From Salinihabitans flavidus (GTDB lineage Bacteria; Pseudomonadota; Alphaproteobacteria; Rhodobacterales; Rhodobacteraceae): 64,000 nt of DNA. Position numbers and translations under genes: made by a program. Shown here in pieces: positions 42,267 to 53,066 of the stretch; the stretch's first letter is position 1, and each line of letters begins with the position of its first letter. The notes under the pieces are model-generated. The model was not told where the DNA came from, did no database searches, and saw only the letters and a list, made by a program, of their open reading frames with translations. The DNA lies in contig NZ_FODS01000005.1 in NCBI RefSeq assembly GCF_900110425.1, forward strand, positions 143,025-207,024, written 5' to 3'.

Positions 42267-43694
42267 TCAGGTTCCGCAGAAGGTCTGGCGCACGTGCTCG
42301 CCCTCCGCGGGGGGGCGGGTGAGGTCGGCGAAGGTATCCTCCGGATCGTCATAGGGCGCGGCGAGCGCCTGCATGAGCCGCTCGAAGGGGGCGTAGTCGC
42401 CCGCCACCGCCGCCTGGATCATCTGCTCCACCCGGTGGTTGCGCGGGATGAGCGCGGGGCTGGCCGCGCGCATGAGCGCCTGCGGATCGCCCTGCTCGCG
42501 CGCAAGCCGGGCCTGCCAGCCTTCGGCCCATGCGTCGAAGGTATCGCGGTCGGTGAATTGATCGCGCGGGGCCGTGCCGGTGGCCAGCGCGCGGAAGGTG
42601 TTGGTGAAGTCCGCGCCCTGCTGCGCCATCAGTTCCAGCAGCGATGTGATCAGCGCGTGATCCCCCTCTTCCTCGCTGGAAAGCCCGATCTTGGCGCGGA
42701 AAATCTCGCGCCAGTGCGCCTCAATCCGGGCGGGCATGGCGTGGATCAGGGCGGTGAACTGCTCCACCGCCGTGTCGGTGTCGGGCATGAGCGGCACCAG
42801 CGCGGTGGCCAGCTGCGCCATGTTCCACACCAGAATATCGGGCTGATTGGCATAGGCATAGCGCCCCTGCCGGTCGATGGAGGAGAACACCGTCATCGGG
42901 TGATAGTCGTCCAGAAAAGCGCAGGGGCCATAGTCGATCGTCTCGCCCGCGATGGAGCAATTGTCAGTATTCATCACCCCGTGGATGAAGCCCACGCCCA
43001 TCCATTGCGCCACAAGCCGGGCCTGCCGCGCGATGACGGCGTCGAGAAACTGCACGGGGTCCTTCGCCCCGGGGTAGTGACGCTCCACCGCGTGATCGTA
43101 GAGCGCCTTGAGCCCCTCTTCGTCGCGGCGGGCCGCGAGCACCTGAAAGGTGCCGACGCGGATGTGGCTGGCGGCCACGCGGGTGAGCACCGCGCCGGGC
43201 ATGGCGGCGTCGCGGACGACCCGCTCTCCTGTCTCGGTGGCGGCGAGGGCGCGGGTCGTGGGGATGCCAAGCGCGTGCATCGCTTCGGACAGGACATACT
43301 CGCGCAGCACCGGGCCGAGCCAGGCGCGCCCGTCGCCGCCGCGCGAATAGGGGGTGCGCCCGGCGCCCTTGAGCTGAATGTCGAAGCGGCCCGCTGGGGT
43401 GCGCGCCTCGCCCAGAAGGATGGCACGCCCGTCGCCCAGTTGCGGGTTCCAGTGACCGAACTGATGCCCGGAATAGAGTTGCGCGAGCGGATTCGCGCCC
43501 TCCGGCACCTCGTTGCCGGAAAAGACGCGGGCCAGCTCTGCCTCGTCGCGGGGGCCGTCTATGCCAAGGTCGTCGGCCAGCGCGTTGTTGAAAGCGATCA
43601 GGCGCGGGGCCGCGACGGGCGTGGGGTCTTGCGCCACGAAAAGCCGGTCGGGCAGGCGGGCGTAGGTGTTATCGAAGGGGATATGCAGGGTCAT
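42267..43694 (-). CDS. selO: protein adenylyltransferase SelO (YdiU)
   Basis: This 475-residue pseudokinase-fold enzyme transfers AMP from ATP to protein hydroxyls and is implicated in oxidative-stress control. Typical segments are YSGHQFGHWNPQLGDGRAIL, DIQLKGAGRTPYSRGGDGRA, MHALGIPTTRALA and GVMNTDNCSIAGETIDYGPC. The C-terminus ends QTFCGT, the bacterial Cys form of the site that is selenocysteine in animals. The start at 43694 (MTLHIPF) is preferred. It ends 6 nt before the repeat. Confidence 0.93.
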   Translation of the reverse strand: MTLHIPFDNTYARLPDRLFVAQDPTPVAAPRLIAFNNALADDLGIDGPRDEAELARVFSGNEVPEGANPLAQLYSGHQFGHWNPQLGDGRAILLGEARTPAGRFDIQLKGAGRTPYSRGGDGRAWLGPVLREYVLSEAMHALGIPTTRALAATETGERVVRDAAMPGAVLTRVAASHIRVGTFQVLAARRDEEGLKALYDHAVERHYPGAKDPVQFLDAVIARQARLVAQWMGVGFIHGVMNTDNCSIAGETIDYGPCAFLDDYHPMTVFSSIDRQGRYAYANQPDILVWNMAQLATALVPLMPDTDTAVEQFTALIHAMPARIEAHWREIFRAKIGLSSEEEGDHALITSLLELMAQQGADFTNTFRALATGTAPRDQFTDRDTFDAWAEGWQARLAREQGDPQALMRAASPALIPRNHRVEQMIQAAVAGDYAPFERLMQALAAPYDDPEDTFADLTRPPAEGEHVRQTFCGT

Positions 43695-43711
43695 GGGACA
43701 CATATAGGGTC

Positions 43712-44161
43712 TCAGAGGCGCCGCGTCATCCGCATCGTGCCTTCATGGGCGGTAAATCCGGCGCGGGTGCCGAGGCGTTGCGCCGAAGCGTTGCCGCGGT
43801 CCACGTCGAAATGCAGGGCACGCAGGCCGGCGCCGCCAAGCGCGCGGGGCAGGGCGTGCAGCAGGTCCGACCCCATGCCGCGCCTTCGCACGGCGGGACG
43901 GATGTAAAGCTCTTCCACGGTGCCGTCGAGCCCTCCGAAGGCCAGCGACCATCCGAAGGTGACGATGACATAGCCCACCGGCGCGCGCGCCGGACCTATG
44001 AGATAGGCCACCCCGTGCGGGCTTTCGTCCAGAAGCGGGCAAAGCGCATCGGCGCGGGCCTCGTCGCTTTGCTCTACCCCCTGTTCGGCGTGATGTGCGG
44101 CGATCAGGGGCAGCAGCCGGCCGAGATCGCCGGGTTTGGCCAGATGCAGGGCGGTGGACAT
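43712..44161 (-). CDS. GNAT-family N-acetyltransferase
   Basis: This 149-residue acetyltransferase has the acetyl-CoA loop RPAVRRRGMGSDLLHALPRA (near residues 88-107) preceded by VEELYI, and the C-terminal ALHFDVDRGNASAQRLGTRA segment. The start at 44161 (MSTALHLAK) was chosen; the longer frame upstream lacks family character. It lies 17 nt from selO on the same strand. Substrate unknown. Confidence 0.82.
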   Translation of the reverse strand: MSTALHLAKPGDLGRLLPLIAAHHAEQGVEQSDEARADALCPLLDESPHGVAYLIGPARAPVGYVIVTFGWSLAFGGLDGTVEELYIRPAVRRRGMGSDLLHALPRALGGAGLRALHFDVDRGNASAQRLGTRAGFTAHEGTMRMTRRL

Positions 44162-44242
44162 GGCCGGACTCTCCAATGCGCGGTTGCGGATCCGCTGCAC
44201 CGTGGCGGGGGCCGGCGCGAGAGTCCACCGCATTGCCGCCCG

Positions 44243-44875
44243 TCAGGTCGCGATATAGCGGTCGCGGCGGTGGTTCATGCCGATGATGAGGTTGGTCACG
44301 ATCGCCCCGGCCAGAGAAAACGCCACCAGCGGCGCGTCGAGCACGAAAAAGGCGGCGGCAAAGAGCACAGCGTCAAAGAGGAGCTGCGTCCAGCCGGCCT
44401 GAAACCCGATCCTGTCCTGAAGATAGAGCCCCAGCACCCCGACCCCGCCGAGAGAGGCGCCGTGGCGAAACAGCACGATCAGCCCCATGCCCGCCAGCGC
44501 CCCGGCCAGAAGCGCGCCGATGAGCGGGTCGAGATGGGCGAAGGTGACAAAGCGCGGCAATACCGTGGCGATGGCCGACAAAAGCCCCACGGCGATGAAG
44601 CTCTTGACCGTGAAGCGCGGCCCCATGCGCAGCCAAGCCAGCAAATAGAAGGGCAGGTTGATCACGAAAAACACCGGCCCGAAGCCCCAGCCGGTGACAT
44701 AGCTCAGAAGCACGCCAAGCCCGGCGGTCTGCCCGGTGATGATGCCCAGATGGGTCAGCATGGTCATCGCAAGCGCGCAGAGTGTCGTGCCGGTGACGAA
44801 GGCGAACGCATCCTCAAGCACACTGTGCGCCGGGGCGTTGCGGTGCGGCTCGTTGCGGGTGTCGGTCTGGCTCAT
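44243..44875 (-). CDS. YitT-family membrane protein
   Basis: This 210-residue protein has about five membrane helices of the YitT (DUF161) family: GTTLCALAMTMLTHLGIITGQTAGLGVLLSYV-like start, a repeated SIGGVGVLGLYLQDR pattern and NLIIGMNHR at the C-terminus. Such proteins are small transporters of unknown substrate. It is on the minus strand between icd and the GNAT gene. Confidence 0.75.
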   Translation of the reverse strand: MSQTDTRNEPHRNAPAHSVLEDAFAFVTGTTLCALAMTMLTHLGIITGQTAGLGVLLSYVTGWGFGPVFFVINLPFYLLAWLRMGPRFTVKSFIAVGLLSAIATVLPRFVTFAHLDPLIGALLAGALAGMGLIVLFRHGASLGGVGVLGLYLQDRIGFQAGWTQLLFDAVLFAAAFFVLDAPLVAFSLAGAIVTNLIIGMNHRRDRYIAT

Positions 44876-44906
44876 GGCACAGCCTTACGCGCCCTGCCGC
44901 CAAAGG

Positions 44907-44932
44907 AAAAGCCGCCCCCCGAGGGGAGCGGC
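44907..44932 (-). terminator. intrinsic terminator of icd
   Basis: GCCGC (44911-44915) plus the C-run pairs with the G-run and GCGGC (44928-44932). On the minus strand the stem is followed by TTTTCC. It lies just after the icd stop at 44962. Confidence 0.75.
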
Positions 44933-44961
44933 CATTTGTCTTGCATGTCGGCAGGGGCGTG

Positions 44962-46176
44962 TCAGCCCGCGAGCGATTTGTTGAGTTTCTCGTCGACCTT
45001 TTCGAGAAAGCCCATGGTGGTGAGCCATTTCTGATCGGGACCGACGAGAAGCGCCAGATCCTTTGTCATGAAACCCGATTCGACGGTATCCACGACAACC
45101 TTTTCCAGTATGGTGGCGAAGGTCATCAGCGCGTCGTTGCCGTCGAGCTTCGCGCGGTGCTTGAGCCCGCCGGTCCAGGCGTAGATCGAGGCGATGGAGT
45201 TGGTGGAGGTTTCCTCGCCCTTCTGGTGCTGGCGATAGTGGCGCGTCACGGTGCCGTGGGCCGCCTCTGCCTCCATGATCTTGCCATCGGGGGTCATGAG
45301 CTGCGAGGTCATCAGGCCGAGAGAGCCGAAGCCCTGCGCCACGGTGTCCGACTGCACGTCGCCATCGTAGTTCTTGCAAGCCCAGACATAGCCGCCCGAC
45401 CATTTCATCGCCGAGGCCACCATGTCGTCGATCAGACGGTGTTCGTAGTGGATACCCTTCTTCTTGAACGCCTCCTCGAACTCTGTCTCGTAAACCTCCT
45501 GGAAGATGTCCTTGAAGCGGCCGTCATAGACTTTCATGATCGTGTTCTTGGTGGACAGATACACCGGCCAGCCCATGTCGAGGCCATAGTTCAGCGATGC
45601 GCGGGCAAAGTCGTAGATCGACTGATCGAGGTTATACATGCCCATGTAGACGCCGGCCGACGGCGCGTCATAGACTTCATGTTCGATCACCTGACCGTCC
45701 TCACCGACGAATTTCATCGACAGCTTGCCCGGTCCGGGGAATTTCATGTCGGTGGCGCGATACTGATCGCCGAAGGCGTGGCGTCCGATCACGATGGGCT
45801 TGGTCCAGCCGGGCACGAGGCGCGGGACGTTCTGGCAGATGATCGGCGCGCGGAACACCACGCCGCCAAGGATGTTGCGGATCGTGCCATTGGGGCTGCG
45901 CCACATCTTCTTGAGGCCGAACTCCTCCACCCGCTGTTCGTCGGGGGTGATGGTGGCGCATTTCACGCCGACGCCGATTTCCTTGATTTTCTCGGCGGCG
46001 TCCACGGTGATCTGGTCATCCGTGCGGTCGCGTTCCTCGATTCCGAGATCGTAGTAGAGCAGATCGACATCGAGATAGGGCAGAATCAACTTCTGCTTGA
46101 TGAAGTCCCAGATGATCCGGGTCATTTCATCGCCGTCGAGTTCGACGACGGGATTGTCCACCTTGATTTTGGTCAT
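44962..46176 (-). CDS. icd: NADP-dependent isocitrate dehydrogenase
   Basis: This 404-residue enzyme oxidatively decarboxylates isocitrate to 2-oxoglutarate in the TCA cycle. It starts [20 protein letters not shown] and has the homodimeric eukaryote-type signature ([17 protein letters not shown], the [20 protein letters not shown] motif near residue 275 and [12 protein letters not shown]). It is a single gene with its own terminator. The 141 nt upstream should hold the promoter, but no clear core elements are visible on the minus strand. Confidence 0.95.
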   Translation of the reverse strand: MTKIKVDNPVVELDGDEMTRIIWDFIKQKLILPYLDVDLLYYDLGIEERDRTDDQITVDAAEKIKEIGVGVKCATITPDEQRVEEFGLKKMWRSPNGTIRNILGGVVFRAPIICQNVPRLVPGWTKPIVIGRHAFGDQYRATDMKFPGPGKLSMKFVGEDGQVIEHEVYDAPSAGVYMGMYNLDQSIYDFARASLNYGLDMGWPVYLSTKNTIMKVYDGRFKDIFQEVYETEFEEAFKKKGIHYEHRLIDDMVASAMKWSGGYVWACKNYDGDVQSDTVAQGFGSLGLMTSQLMTPDGKIMEAEAAHGTVTRHYRQHQKGEETSTNSIASIYAWTGGLKHRAKLDGNDALMTFATILEKVVVDTVESGFMTKDLALLVGPDQKWLTTMGFLEKVDEKLNKSLAG

Positions 46177-46317
46177 GGGAGTCCCTTCCTGTGGAGGTGA
46201 ATCGGAATTGGGGGCGGTTTAGCCGATAAGATGCGGGCTGAAAAGATCGTATGCGGTTGTATACTGAAATGACGCATATGCCGCACACGTCCCGGGCGTC
46301 CGGGGGACGTCCTGCGC

Positions 46318-46551
46318 CTAGCGTTCCGGCAGGGACTTGCCCGCGGCCTTGAGCTTGGCGTTGAGCACACCGCGCGCGCGGGCCTCTGCGGTATGGACGC
46401 GCACAGCGGTCATGAACGCCTCGTGCATTGTGGAAGAAGACGCCTCCAGCACGTCGGCGATCTCCTGCACAAGCTGATCTGTGCCCAGTTCCTCGCGCGC
46501 GGCGAGAACATCGAGGGCCAGTCTTTCTGCAAGCTCTTCAAAATTGTCCAT
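46318..46551 (-). CDS. small conserved helical protein of unknown function
   Basis: I do not recognise a family. The 77-residue product is soluble, acidic at the N-terminus (MDNFEELAERLALDVLAARE) and basic at the C-terminus (NAKLKAAGKSLPER), and likely all helical. Its start lies 4 nt after the stop of the alpha/beta hydrolase gene, so the two form an operon. No signal peptide or cysteine is present. Confidence 0.55.
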   Translation of the reverse strand: MDNFEELAERLALDVLAAREELGTDQLVQEIADVLEASSSTMHEAFMTAVRVHTAEARARGVLNAKLKAAGKSLPER

Positions 46552-46555
46552 GCGG

Positions 46556-47209
46556 TTACCGTGTCGATTCGGTCAGGCGGCGTTTCACATAGTCGCTGAC
46601 CGTGTCGATCATCGTGTCCATATACGGTTCCTCGAAGAAATGCCCGGCGCCTTCGATCTCCGAATGGGTGACGGTGATTCCCTTCTGTTCATGCAGTTTG
46701 TGAACAAGATGCCGTGTGTCGGGCGGTGGCGCGACGCGGTCGGCCGTGCCGTTGATGACCAGACCGGAGCTGGGGCAGGGCGCGAGGAAGGAAAAGTCAT
46801 ACATGTTCGCCGGGGGCGAGACGGAGACAAAGCCGGTGATCTCTGGCCGCCGCATCAGTAGCTGCATTCCGATCCATGCGCCGAAGGAAAAGCCCGCGAC
46901 CCAACAGTGTTTGGAGTTCTGGTTCATCGACTGGAGGTAATCGAGCGCCGATGCCGCATCCGACAGCTCGCCCACGCCCTGATCGTATTCGCCTTGGCTG
47001 CGTCCCACGCCGCGGAAATTGAACCGCAGCACGGTGAACCCCAACTTGTAGAAGGCGTAGTGCAGGTTGTAGACAACCTTGTTGTTCATGGTGCCCCCGA
47101 ACTGGGGGTGGGGGTGCAGGACAATGGCAATAGGCGCGTCATGTTCCTTTTGCGGATGGTAACGGCCTTCGAGGCGGCCTTCGGGACCGGGAAAAATAAC
47201 CTCGGGCAT
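46556..47209 (-). CDS. alpha/beta hydrolase
   Basis: This 217-residue hydrolase has LHPHPQFGGTMNNKVV (oxyanion region), the RFNFRGVGRSQGEYD strand-helix, the nucleophile Ser in VAGFSFGAWIGM (near residue 107), an acid in LVINGTADRVAPP and His in IEGAGHFFEE. The compact fold is that of dienelactone-hydrolase-like or CocE-like small hydrolases. It is divergent from iscR and cotranscribed with a small helical protein. Confidence 0.82.
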   Translation of the reverse strand: MPEVIFPGPEGRLEGRYHPQKEHDAPIAIVLHPHPQFGGTMNNKVVYNLHYAFYKLGFTVLRFNFRGVGRSQGEYDQGVGELSDAASALDYLQSMNQNSKHCWVAGFSFGAWIGMQLLMRRPEITGFVSVSPPANMYDFSFLAPCPSSGLVINGTADRVAPPPDTRHLVHKLHEQKGITVTHSEIEGAGHFFEEPYMDTMIDTVSDYVKRRLTESTR

Positions 47210-47248
47210 AGGTGTTGCTGTCTCCTGCCAATAAGATGCCGGTCATTC

Positions 47249-47285
47249 TTGACGAATTCGCTAGGACACCTTAGAACAATTCTAA
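47249..47285 (+). promoter_or_regulatory. iscR/suf promoter with overlapping palindrome
   Basis: TTGACG (47249-47254), a 17-bp spacer and TAGAAC (47272-47277) form the promoter. TTAGAA-CAA-TTCTAA (47271-47285) is a perfect palindrome over the -10. Such a site resembles the Iron-Rhodo-box bound by IscR in Rhodobacterales, so autorepression is likely. Confidence 0.6.
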
Positions 47286-47380
47286 CATTCTTATCCGGGT
47301 AAATCCGGAGCGTCTGCCGATCTAAGCTGTGTGACCGACAAGGTCAATCTGTTCGCTCAATTACGCTGGGAGCGCGTGAC

Positions 47381-47872
47381 ATGAAACTCTCTACAAAGGG
47401 CCGATATGCGGTGGTGGCACTGGCCGATATTGCGCTGCAGCCTGCGGGCTCGCTTGTCACGCTGTCGGATGTCTCGCGGCGGCAGAACCTCTCGCTGCCA
47501 TATCTGGAGCAGCTTTTCGTGAAGCTGCGCCGCGCGGGCCTTGTGGAATCGGTGCGCGGGCCGGGGGGCGGATACCGGCTTGGCCGTCCGTCCACCGAGA
47601 TCCGGGTGGTCGATATTCTTGCCGCCGTCGACGAAACGGTGTCGGCGCTGCATACCGGGGCCGGGGCCACCGGCGGGCTGTCGGGATCAAAGGCGCAGAG
47701 TATGGCCAACCGCCTTTGGGAAGGGCTGTCGGCGCAGGTCTATGTCTTTTTGCACCAGACGCGGCTTTCGGACGTGGTGCAAAACGATCTGGCCCCGTGT
47801 CCGGCGGTGCCGACGCTGTTTTCGGTTGTCGATGAGGATGCAGAAGCCCGCGAAGAGGCCGACCCCGCATGA
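47381..47872 (+). CDS. iscR: IscR-type Rrf2 regulator with one cysteine
   Basis: This 163-residue Rrf2-family repressor senses iron-sulfur status. The N-terminal winged helix carries MKLSTKGRYAVVALADIA and LSLPYLEQLFVKLRRAGLV, then VRGPGGGYRLGRP. The three-Cys cluster found in E. coli IscR is absent (that stretch reads ALHTGAGATGGLSGS) and the only cysteine is C140. Rhodobacter sphaeroides IscR is of this unusual type and binds a cluster. It heads the suf operon and overlaps the desulfurase gene by 4 bp. Confidence 0.9.
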   Translation: MKLSTKGRYAVVALADIALQPAGSLVTLSDVSRRQNLSLPYLEQLFVKLRRAGLVESVRGPGGGYRLGRPSTEIRVVDILAAVDETVSALHTGAGATGGLSGSKAQSMANRLWEGLSAQVYVFLHQTRLSDVVQNDLAPCPAVPTLFSVVDEDAEAREEADPA

Positions 47873-48912
47873 CCCGTGTCTACCTTGATCACAATGCCAC
47901 CGGCCCGCTTCGGCCAGAGGCGCGCGCGGCGATGATCGCGGCGATGGACGTGGTGGGCAACCCGTCCTCCGTTCACGCGGAGGGGCGTGCGGCCAAGGCG
48001 CTATTGGAGCGGGCGCGCGGCGAGATCGCGGCGGCCTTCGGCGCGGATGGCGCGGATGTGATCTTTACTTCCGGCGCGACGGAGGCGGCGGCGCTGGCGC
48101 TCGCGGGTCGGGGCCTGCATGGCGGGGATATCGAGCATGACGCGGTGGCGGCGTGGATCGACGCCGATCTGCCGGTGGGGGCCTCTGGCGCGGTGCGGGT
48201 GGACGATCCCGCGCAATCGGTGCTGCAACGGGCCAATTCGGAAACCGGGATCGTACAGGATCTGCCGCAGGGGCTGGCGGTGAGCGACATGACGCAGGCG
48301 TTCGGAAAGCTGCCGGTCGCGTTCAACTGGTCGGGCGCGCAGATGGCGCTCGTCTCGGCGCACAAGCTGGGCGGGCCAAAAGGTATTGGCGCGCTGGTGA
48401 TGCGGCGCGGCACGGATCTTGCGGCACAGCTTCGCGGCGGCGGGCAGGAGATGGGGCGCCGCGCGGGCACGGAGAACGTGATCGGCGCGGCCGGTTTTGC
48501 CGCGGCGGCCACGGCCGCGGCGCGGGATCTGGCCGCTGGCGTGTGGCAACGGGTCGCCGAATTGCGCGATATGATGGAAGAGACCCTTGCGACCGAGACA
48601 AAACACACCATTTTTGTCGGGAAAGAGGTGAAACGGCTGCCGAACACAAGCTGCTTTGCCACGCCCGGCTGGAAAGGCGAGACTCAGGTGATGCAGATGG
48701 ATCTTGCGGGCTATGCCGTCTCGGCAGGCTCGGCCTGCTCGTCGGGCAAGGTCCGCGCCAGCCGGGTGCTTGCCGCAATGGGACATGACGAGGCCACGGC
48801 GGCCAGCGCGATTCGCGTGAGCCTTGGCCCGCAGACGAGCGAACAGGACGTGCTGGGCTTTGCCGAAACATGGCTGGCCCGGTTCAGGAAACACCGCGCA
48901 CGCGCGGCATGA
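47869..48912 (+). CDS. iscS: cysteine desulfurase (NifS/IscS-like)
   Basis: This 347-residue PLP enzyme takes sulfur from cysteine for Fe-S cluster assembly. It starts [15 protein letters not shown], has the PLP Lys in [13 protein letters not shown] (near residue 166) and the catalytic Cys in [14 protein letters not shown] (near residue 285). It is shorter than E. coli IscS (404 residues). The ATGA overlap with iscR couples the two. A second desulfurase (sufS) ends the same operon. Confidence 0.85.
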   Translation: MTRVYLDHNATGPLRPEARAAMIAAMDVVGNPSSVHAEGRAAKALLERARGEIAAAFGADGADVIFTSGATEAAALALAGRGLHGGDIEHDAVAAWIDADLPVGASGAVRVDDPAQSVLQRANSETGIVQDLPQGLAVSDMTQAFGKLPVAFNWSGAQMALVSAHKLGGPKGIGALVMRRGTDLAAQLRGGGQEMGRRAGTENVIGAAGFAAAATAAARDLAAGVWQRVAELRDMMEETLATETKHTIFVGKEVKRLPNTSCFATPGWKGETQVMQMDLAGYAVSAGSACSSGKVRASRVLAAMGHDEATAASAIRVSLGPQTSEQDVLGFAETWLARFRKHRARAA

Positions 48913-48932
48913 GTGAGAAAGGAGACCGTCAC

Positions 48933-50471
<1,539 letters not shown>

Positions 50472-50539
50472 CGACCGCGCCGCACCGCACAAACGGAATG
50501 GACGGGCCTTTGCGCCCGGGAAATGCGAAGGACTATATA

Positions 50540-51295
50540 ATGTTGGAAATCAAGGGCCTGAACGTCAAACTTGAAGAAGAGGATAAGCAAATTCTCAAGG
50601 GTGTGGATCTGTCGGTCGAGGCCGGGACAGTGCATGCGATCATGGGGCCGAACGGCTCTGGCAAATCGACGCTGTCCTATGTGCTCTCTGGCCGCGACGG
50701 CTATGTGGTGACCGAGGGGAGCGCGACGCTCGAAGGGCACGATCTGCTTGATCTGGAACCCGAGGAGCGCGCCGCGATTGGCCTGTTTCTGGCCTTTCAG
50801 TATCCGGTGGAAATTCCCGGTGTGGGCAACATGACCTTCCTGCGTACCGCCGTGAACGCGCAGCGTAAGGCGCGCGGTCTCGAAGAGATGAACGCGACCG
50901 AGTTCCTCAAGTTGATCCGTCAGAAGGCCAAGGAGCTTCAGATCGACGCCGACATGCTCAAGCGTCCGGTCAACGTCGGCTTTTCGGGCGGCGAGAAGAA
51001 ACGCAACGAGATCCTTCAGATGGCCATGCTGGAGCCGAAGATGTGCATCCTGGACGAAACCGACTCCGGCCTTGACGTGGATGCGATGAAACTGGTGGCC
51101 GACGGTGTGAACGCGCTGCGCGGCGCAGGGCGCGGGTTCCTCGTGATCACCCACTATCAGCGCCTGCTGAACCATATTCAGCCCGATGTGGTGCATATCA
51201 TGTCCGATGGCCGTATCGTGAAGTCCGGCGGGCCGGAGCTTGCGCTCGAGGTCGAGGAAAACGGCTATGGCGACATTCTCTCCGAGGTGGCGTGA
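50540..51295 (+). CDS. sufC: Fe-S cluster assembly ATPase SufC
   Basis: This 251-residue ABC-type ATPase drives SufBCD. Walker A is [15 protein letters not shown] (near residue 36), the signature is VGFSGGEKKRNEIL and Walker B is MCILDETDSGLD. The start at 50540 (MLEIKGLNVK) follows AAGGA. It lies 68 nt after sufB and overlaps sufD in TGATG. Confidence 0.95.
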   Translation: MLEIKGLNVKLEEEDKQILKGVDLSVEAGTVHAIMGPNGSGKSTLSYVLSGRDGYVVTEGSATLEGHDLLDLEPEERAAIGLFLAFQYPVEIPGVGNMTFLRTAVNAQRKARGLEEMNATEFLKLIRQKAKELQIDADMLKRPVNVGFSGGEKKRNEILQMAMLEPKMCILDETDSGLDVDAMKLVADGVNALRGAGRGFLVITHYQRLLNHIQPDVVHIMSDGRIVKSGGPELALEVEENGYGDILSEVA

Positions 51296-52581
51296 TGGCA
51301 TTGGCACAACCCAAGATCACCGCCACCGAGGAGCGTCTGTCCGCGCTGCGCCTGCCCGAAAGCGGCGTATGGCTGGCTCGTGCGCGGGGGGCCGCGCAGG
51401 ACCGGGTGAGGACCATGGGCCTTCCCGCGGCGCGCGACGAATACTGGAAATTCACCCCGCCGGGAACGCTGGTGCAACCCGAAGCCCCGCAGGCCGCGGT
51501 ATTCCGCCATGACGAGGCGCCGGTGTTTGATGGAATCGAGCGGCTGAAGATCGTCTTCGTGGATGGCGTGTTCGATGCGGCGGCCTCCGACCCGCTGGAG
51601 GGCGAGGGGCTTCAGATCGAGCGGCTCGCCGATGTCGCGGCGCAGGACATCCACTGGGCCCGCGATCTCTATGGCGTGCTGGAAACGCGCGGACAGACGC
51701 CGGTGGACCGCCCGCTTGCCGCGCTCAACACCGCCTATGCGAGCGATGGTATCCTGATCCGTGTCACGGGCCATGTGAGCAAACCTGTCAGCCTGATTTA
51801 TCACCACGAATCAACATCTTCCGATGCGATTCTGCACCATGTCATGAAGGTGGAGGAGGGAGCCTCCCTCACTCTTTTGGAAAACGGGCCGGCAGCGGCG
51901 CGGTTCAACAAGGTGATGGAGGTCGACGTGGCCGACAGCGCCGCGTTTCATCATGTGCGTGCGCAGGGGCGCGATCACGAACGCCGCGCGGCAACCCATA
52001 TCTTTGCCCGGCTGGGGCGGGAGAGCACGTTCAAATCCTTCACGCTGACCGTCAACGGCAAGATGACGCGGAACGAATGCGTGATCGAACTGACGGGTGA
52101 CGACGCGGTGGCGCATGTGGCCGGCGCGGCGCTTGGCGACGGGGATTTTCACGGTGACGATACGGTGTTTGTCACCCATGACGCGGTAAATTGCGAATCG
52201 CGGCAGGTGTTCAAGAAGGTGCTGCGCAACGGCGCCACCGGCGTGTTTCAGGGCAAGATCCTCGTCAAACCGGGCGCGCAGCAAACCGATGGCTATCAGA
52301 TCAGCCAGTCGCTTCTGCTCGATGGCGACAGCCAGTTCCTCGCCAAGCCAGAGCTTGAGATCTACGCCGACGATGTGGCCTGTTCGCATGGCAGCACCTC
52401 CGGCGCGATCGACGAGGATGCGCTGTTCTACCTGCGCGCACGGGGGATTCCCGGCAACGTCGCCACCGACCTTCTGACGCTGGCCTTTCTGGCCCAGGCG
52501 GTGGACGAGATCGAGGACGAGACATTGCGCACCGAAATGGCGGCGCGTCTCGAAGGTTGGCTCTCGCGGCGCAGCGGCTGA
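51295..52581 (+). CDS. sufD: Fe-S cluster assembly protein SufD
   Basis: This 428-residue subunit is the partner of SufB. It contains EYWKFTPPGTLV, SFTLTVNGKMTRNECVIEL-like beta-helix turns, KILVKPGAQQTDGYQISQSL, and the CSHGSTSGAIDEDALFYLRA C-terminal signature of SufB/SufD. The ATG at 51295 overlaps the sufC stop. It ends one base into the next gene. Confidence 0.92.
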   Translation: MALAQPKITATEERLSALRLPESGVWLARARGAAQDRVRTMGLPAARDEYWKFTPPGTLVQPEAPQAAVFRHDEAPVFDGIERLKIVFVDGVFDAAASDPLEGEGLQIERLADVAAQDIHWARDLYGVLETRGQTPVDRPLAALNTAYASDGILIRVTGHVSKPVSLIYHHESTSSDAILHHVMKVEEGASLTLLENGPAAARFNKVMEVDVADSAAFHHVRAQGRDHERRAATHIFARLGRESTFKSFTLTVNGKMTRNECVIELTGDDAVAHVAGAALGDGDFHGDDTVFVTHDAVNCESRQVFKKVLRNGATGVFQGKILVKPGAQQTDGYQISQSLLLDGDSQFLAKPELEIYADDVACSHGSTSGAIDEDALFYLRARGIPGNVATDLLTLAFLAQAVDEIEDETLRTEMAARLEGWLSRRSG

Positions 52582-53066
52582 TGTCGGTGACGCGCGATAT
52601 GCTGGCCACCTATCGCGGCCCGCAAAAGGTCATCGCCCGGTTTCTCGACGCCGGCCCGCGCGAGGACCGGGCGCTTGCCTTTCTGATGGCGGGCTGCGGG
52701 CTGGTGTTCGTGGCGCAATGGCCAAGGCTCGCACGGCAGGCACATCAGAGCGGCGAGGCGCTCAACCCGCTTCTGGGCGGCAGCCTGATGGCGTGGGTGT
52801 TCATCGCGCCGCTGGCCTTCTATTTTCTGGCGTTCCTGAGCCTGTTGCCGTTTCGGCTTTTGCGACGCGAGGTTACAGGTTATGCCGCGCGTCTGGCGCT
52901 CTTCTGGGCGTTGCTGGCCTCTGCCCCGATTTTATTGTTACATGGGATGATCGCAGGGTTTATCGGACCGGGACCCGGGGAAAAAGCGGTCGGGTTGATC
53001 TGGCTGCTGGTCTTCGGCTGGTTCTGGATCGCGGGGCTGGTTCAGGCAGGAAGGAACGCGACGTGA
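52581..53066 (+). CDS. YIP1-like membrane protein in the suf operon (1)
   Basis: This 161-residue integral membrane protein has about four hydrophobic helices (FLMAGCGLVFVAQWP, SLMAWVFIAPLAFYFLAFLSL, FWALLASAPILLLHGMIAGF, GLIWLLVFGWFWIAGLVQAG). It is translationally coupled: the ATG overlaps the sufD stop by one base, and its own stop overlaps the next gene by 4 bp. It belongs to the YIP1-like group. A membrane role in cluster assembly is not known; this is a repeated neighbour of suf genes in this group of bacteria. Confidence 0.7.
   Translation: MSVTRDMLATYRGPQKVIARFLDAGPREDRALAFLMAGCGLVFVAQWPRLARQAHQSGEALNPLLGGSLMAWVFIAPLAFYFLAFLSLLPFRLLRREVTGYAARLALFWALLASAPILLLHGMIAGFIGPGPGEKAVGLIWLLVFGWFWIAGLVQAGRNAT

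Noticed and set aside
42267..43694. Selenocysteine in SelO or in the formate dehydrogenase.
   Set aside because: Both catalytic or terminal positions are plain Cys codons (TGC/TGT-type), and no in-frame TGA occurs in either gene.
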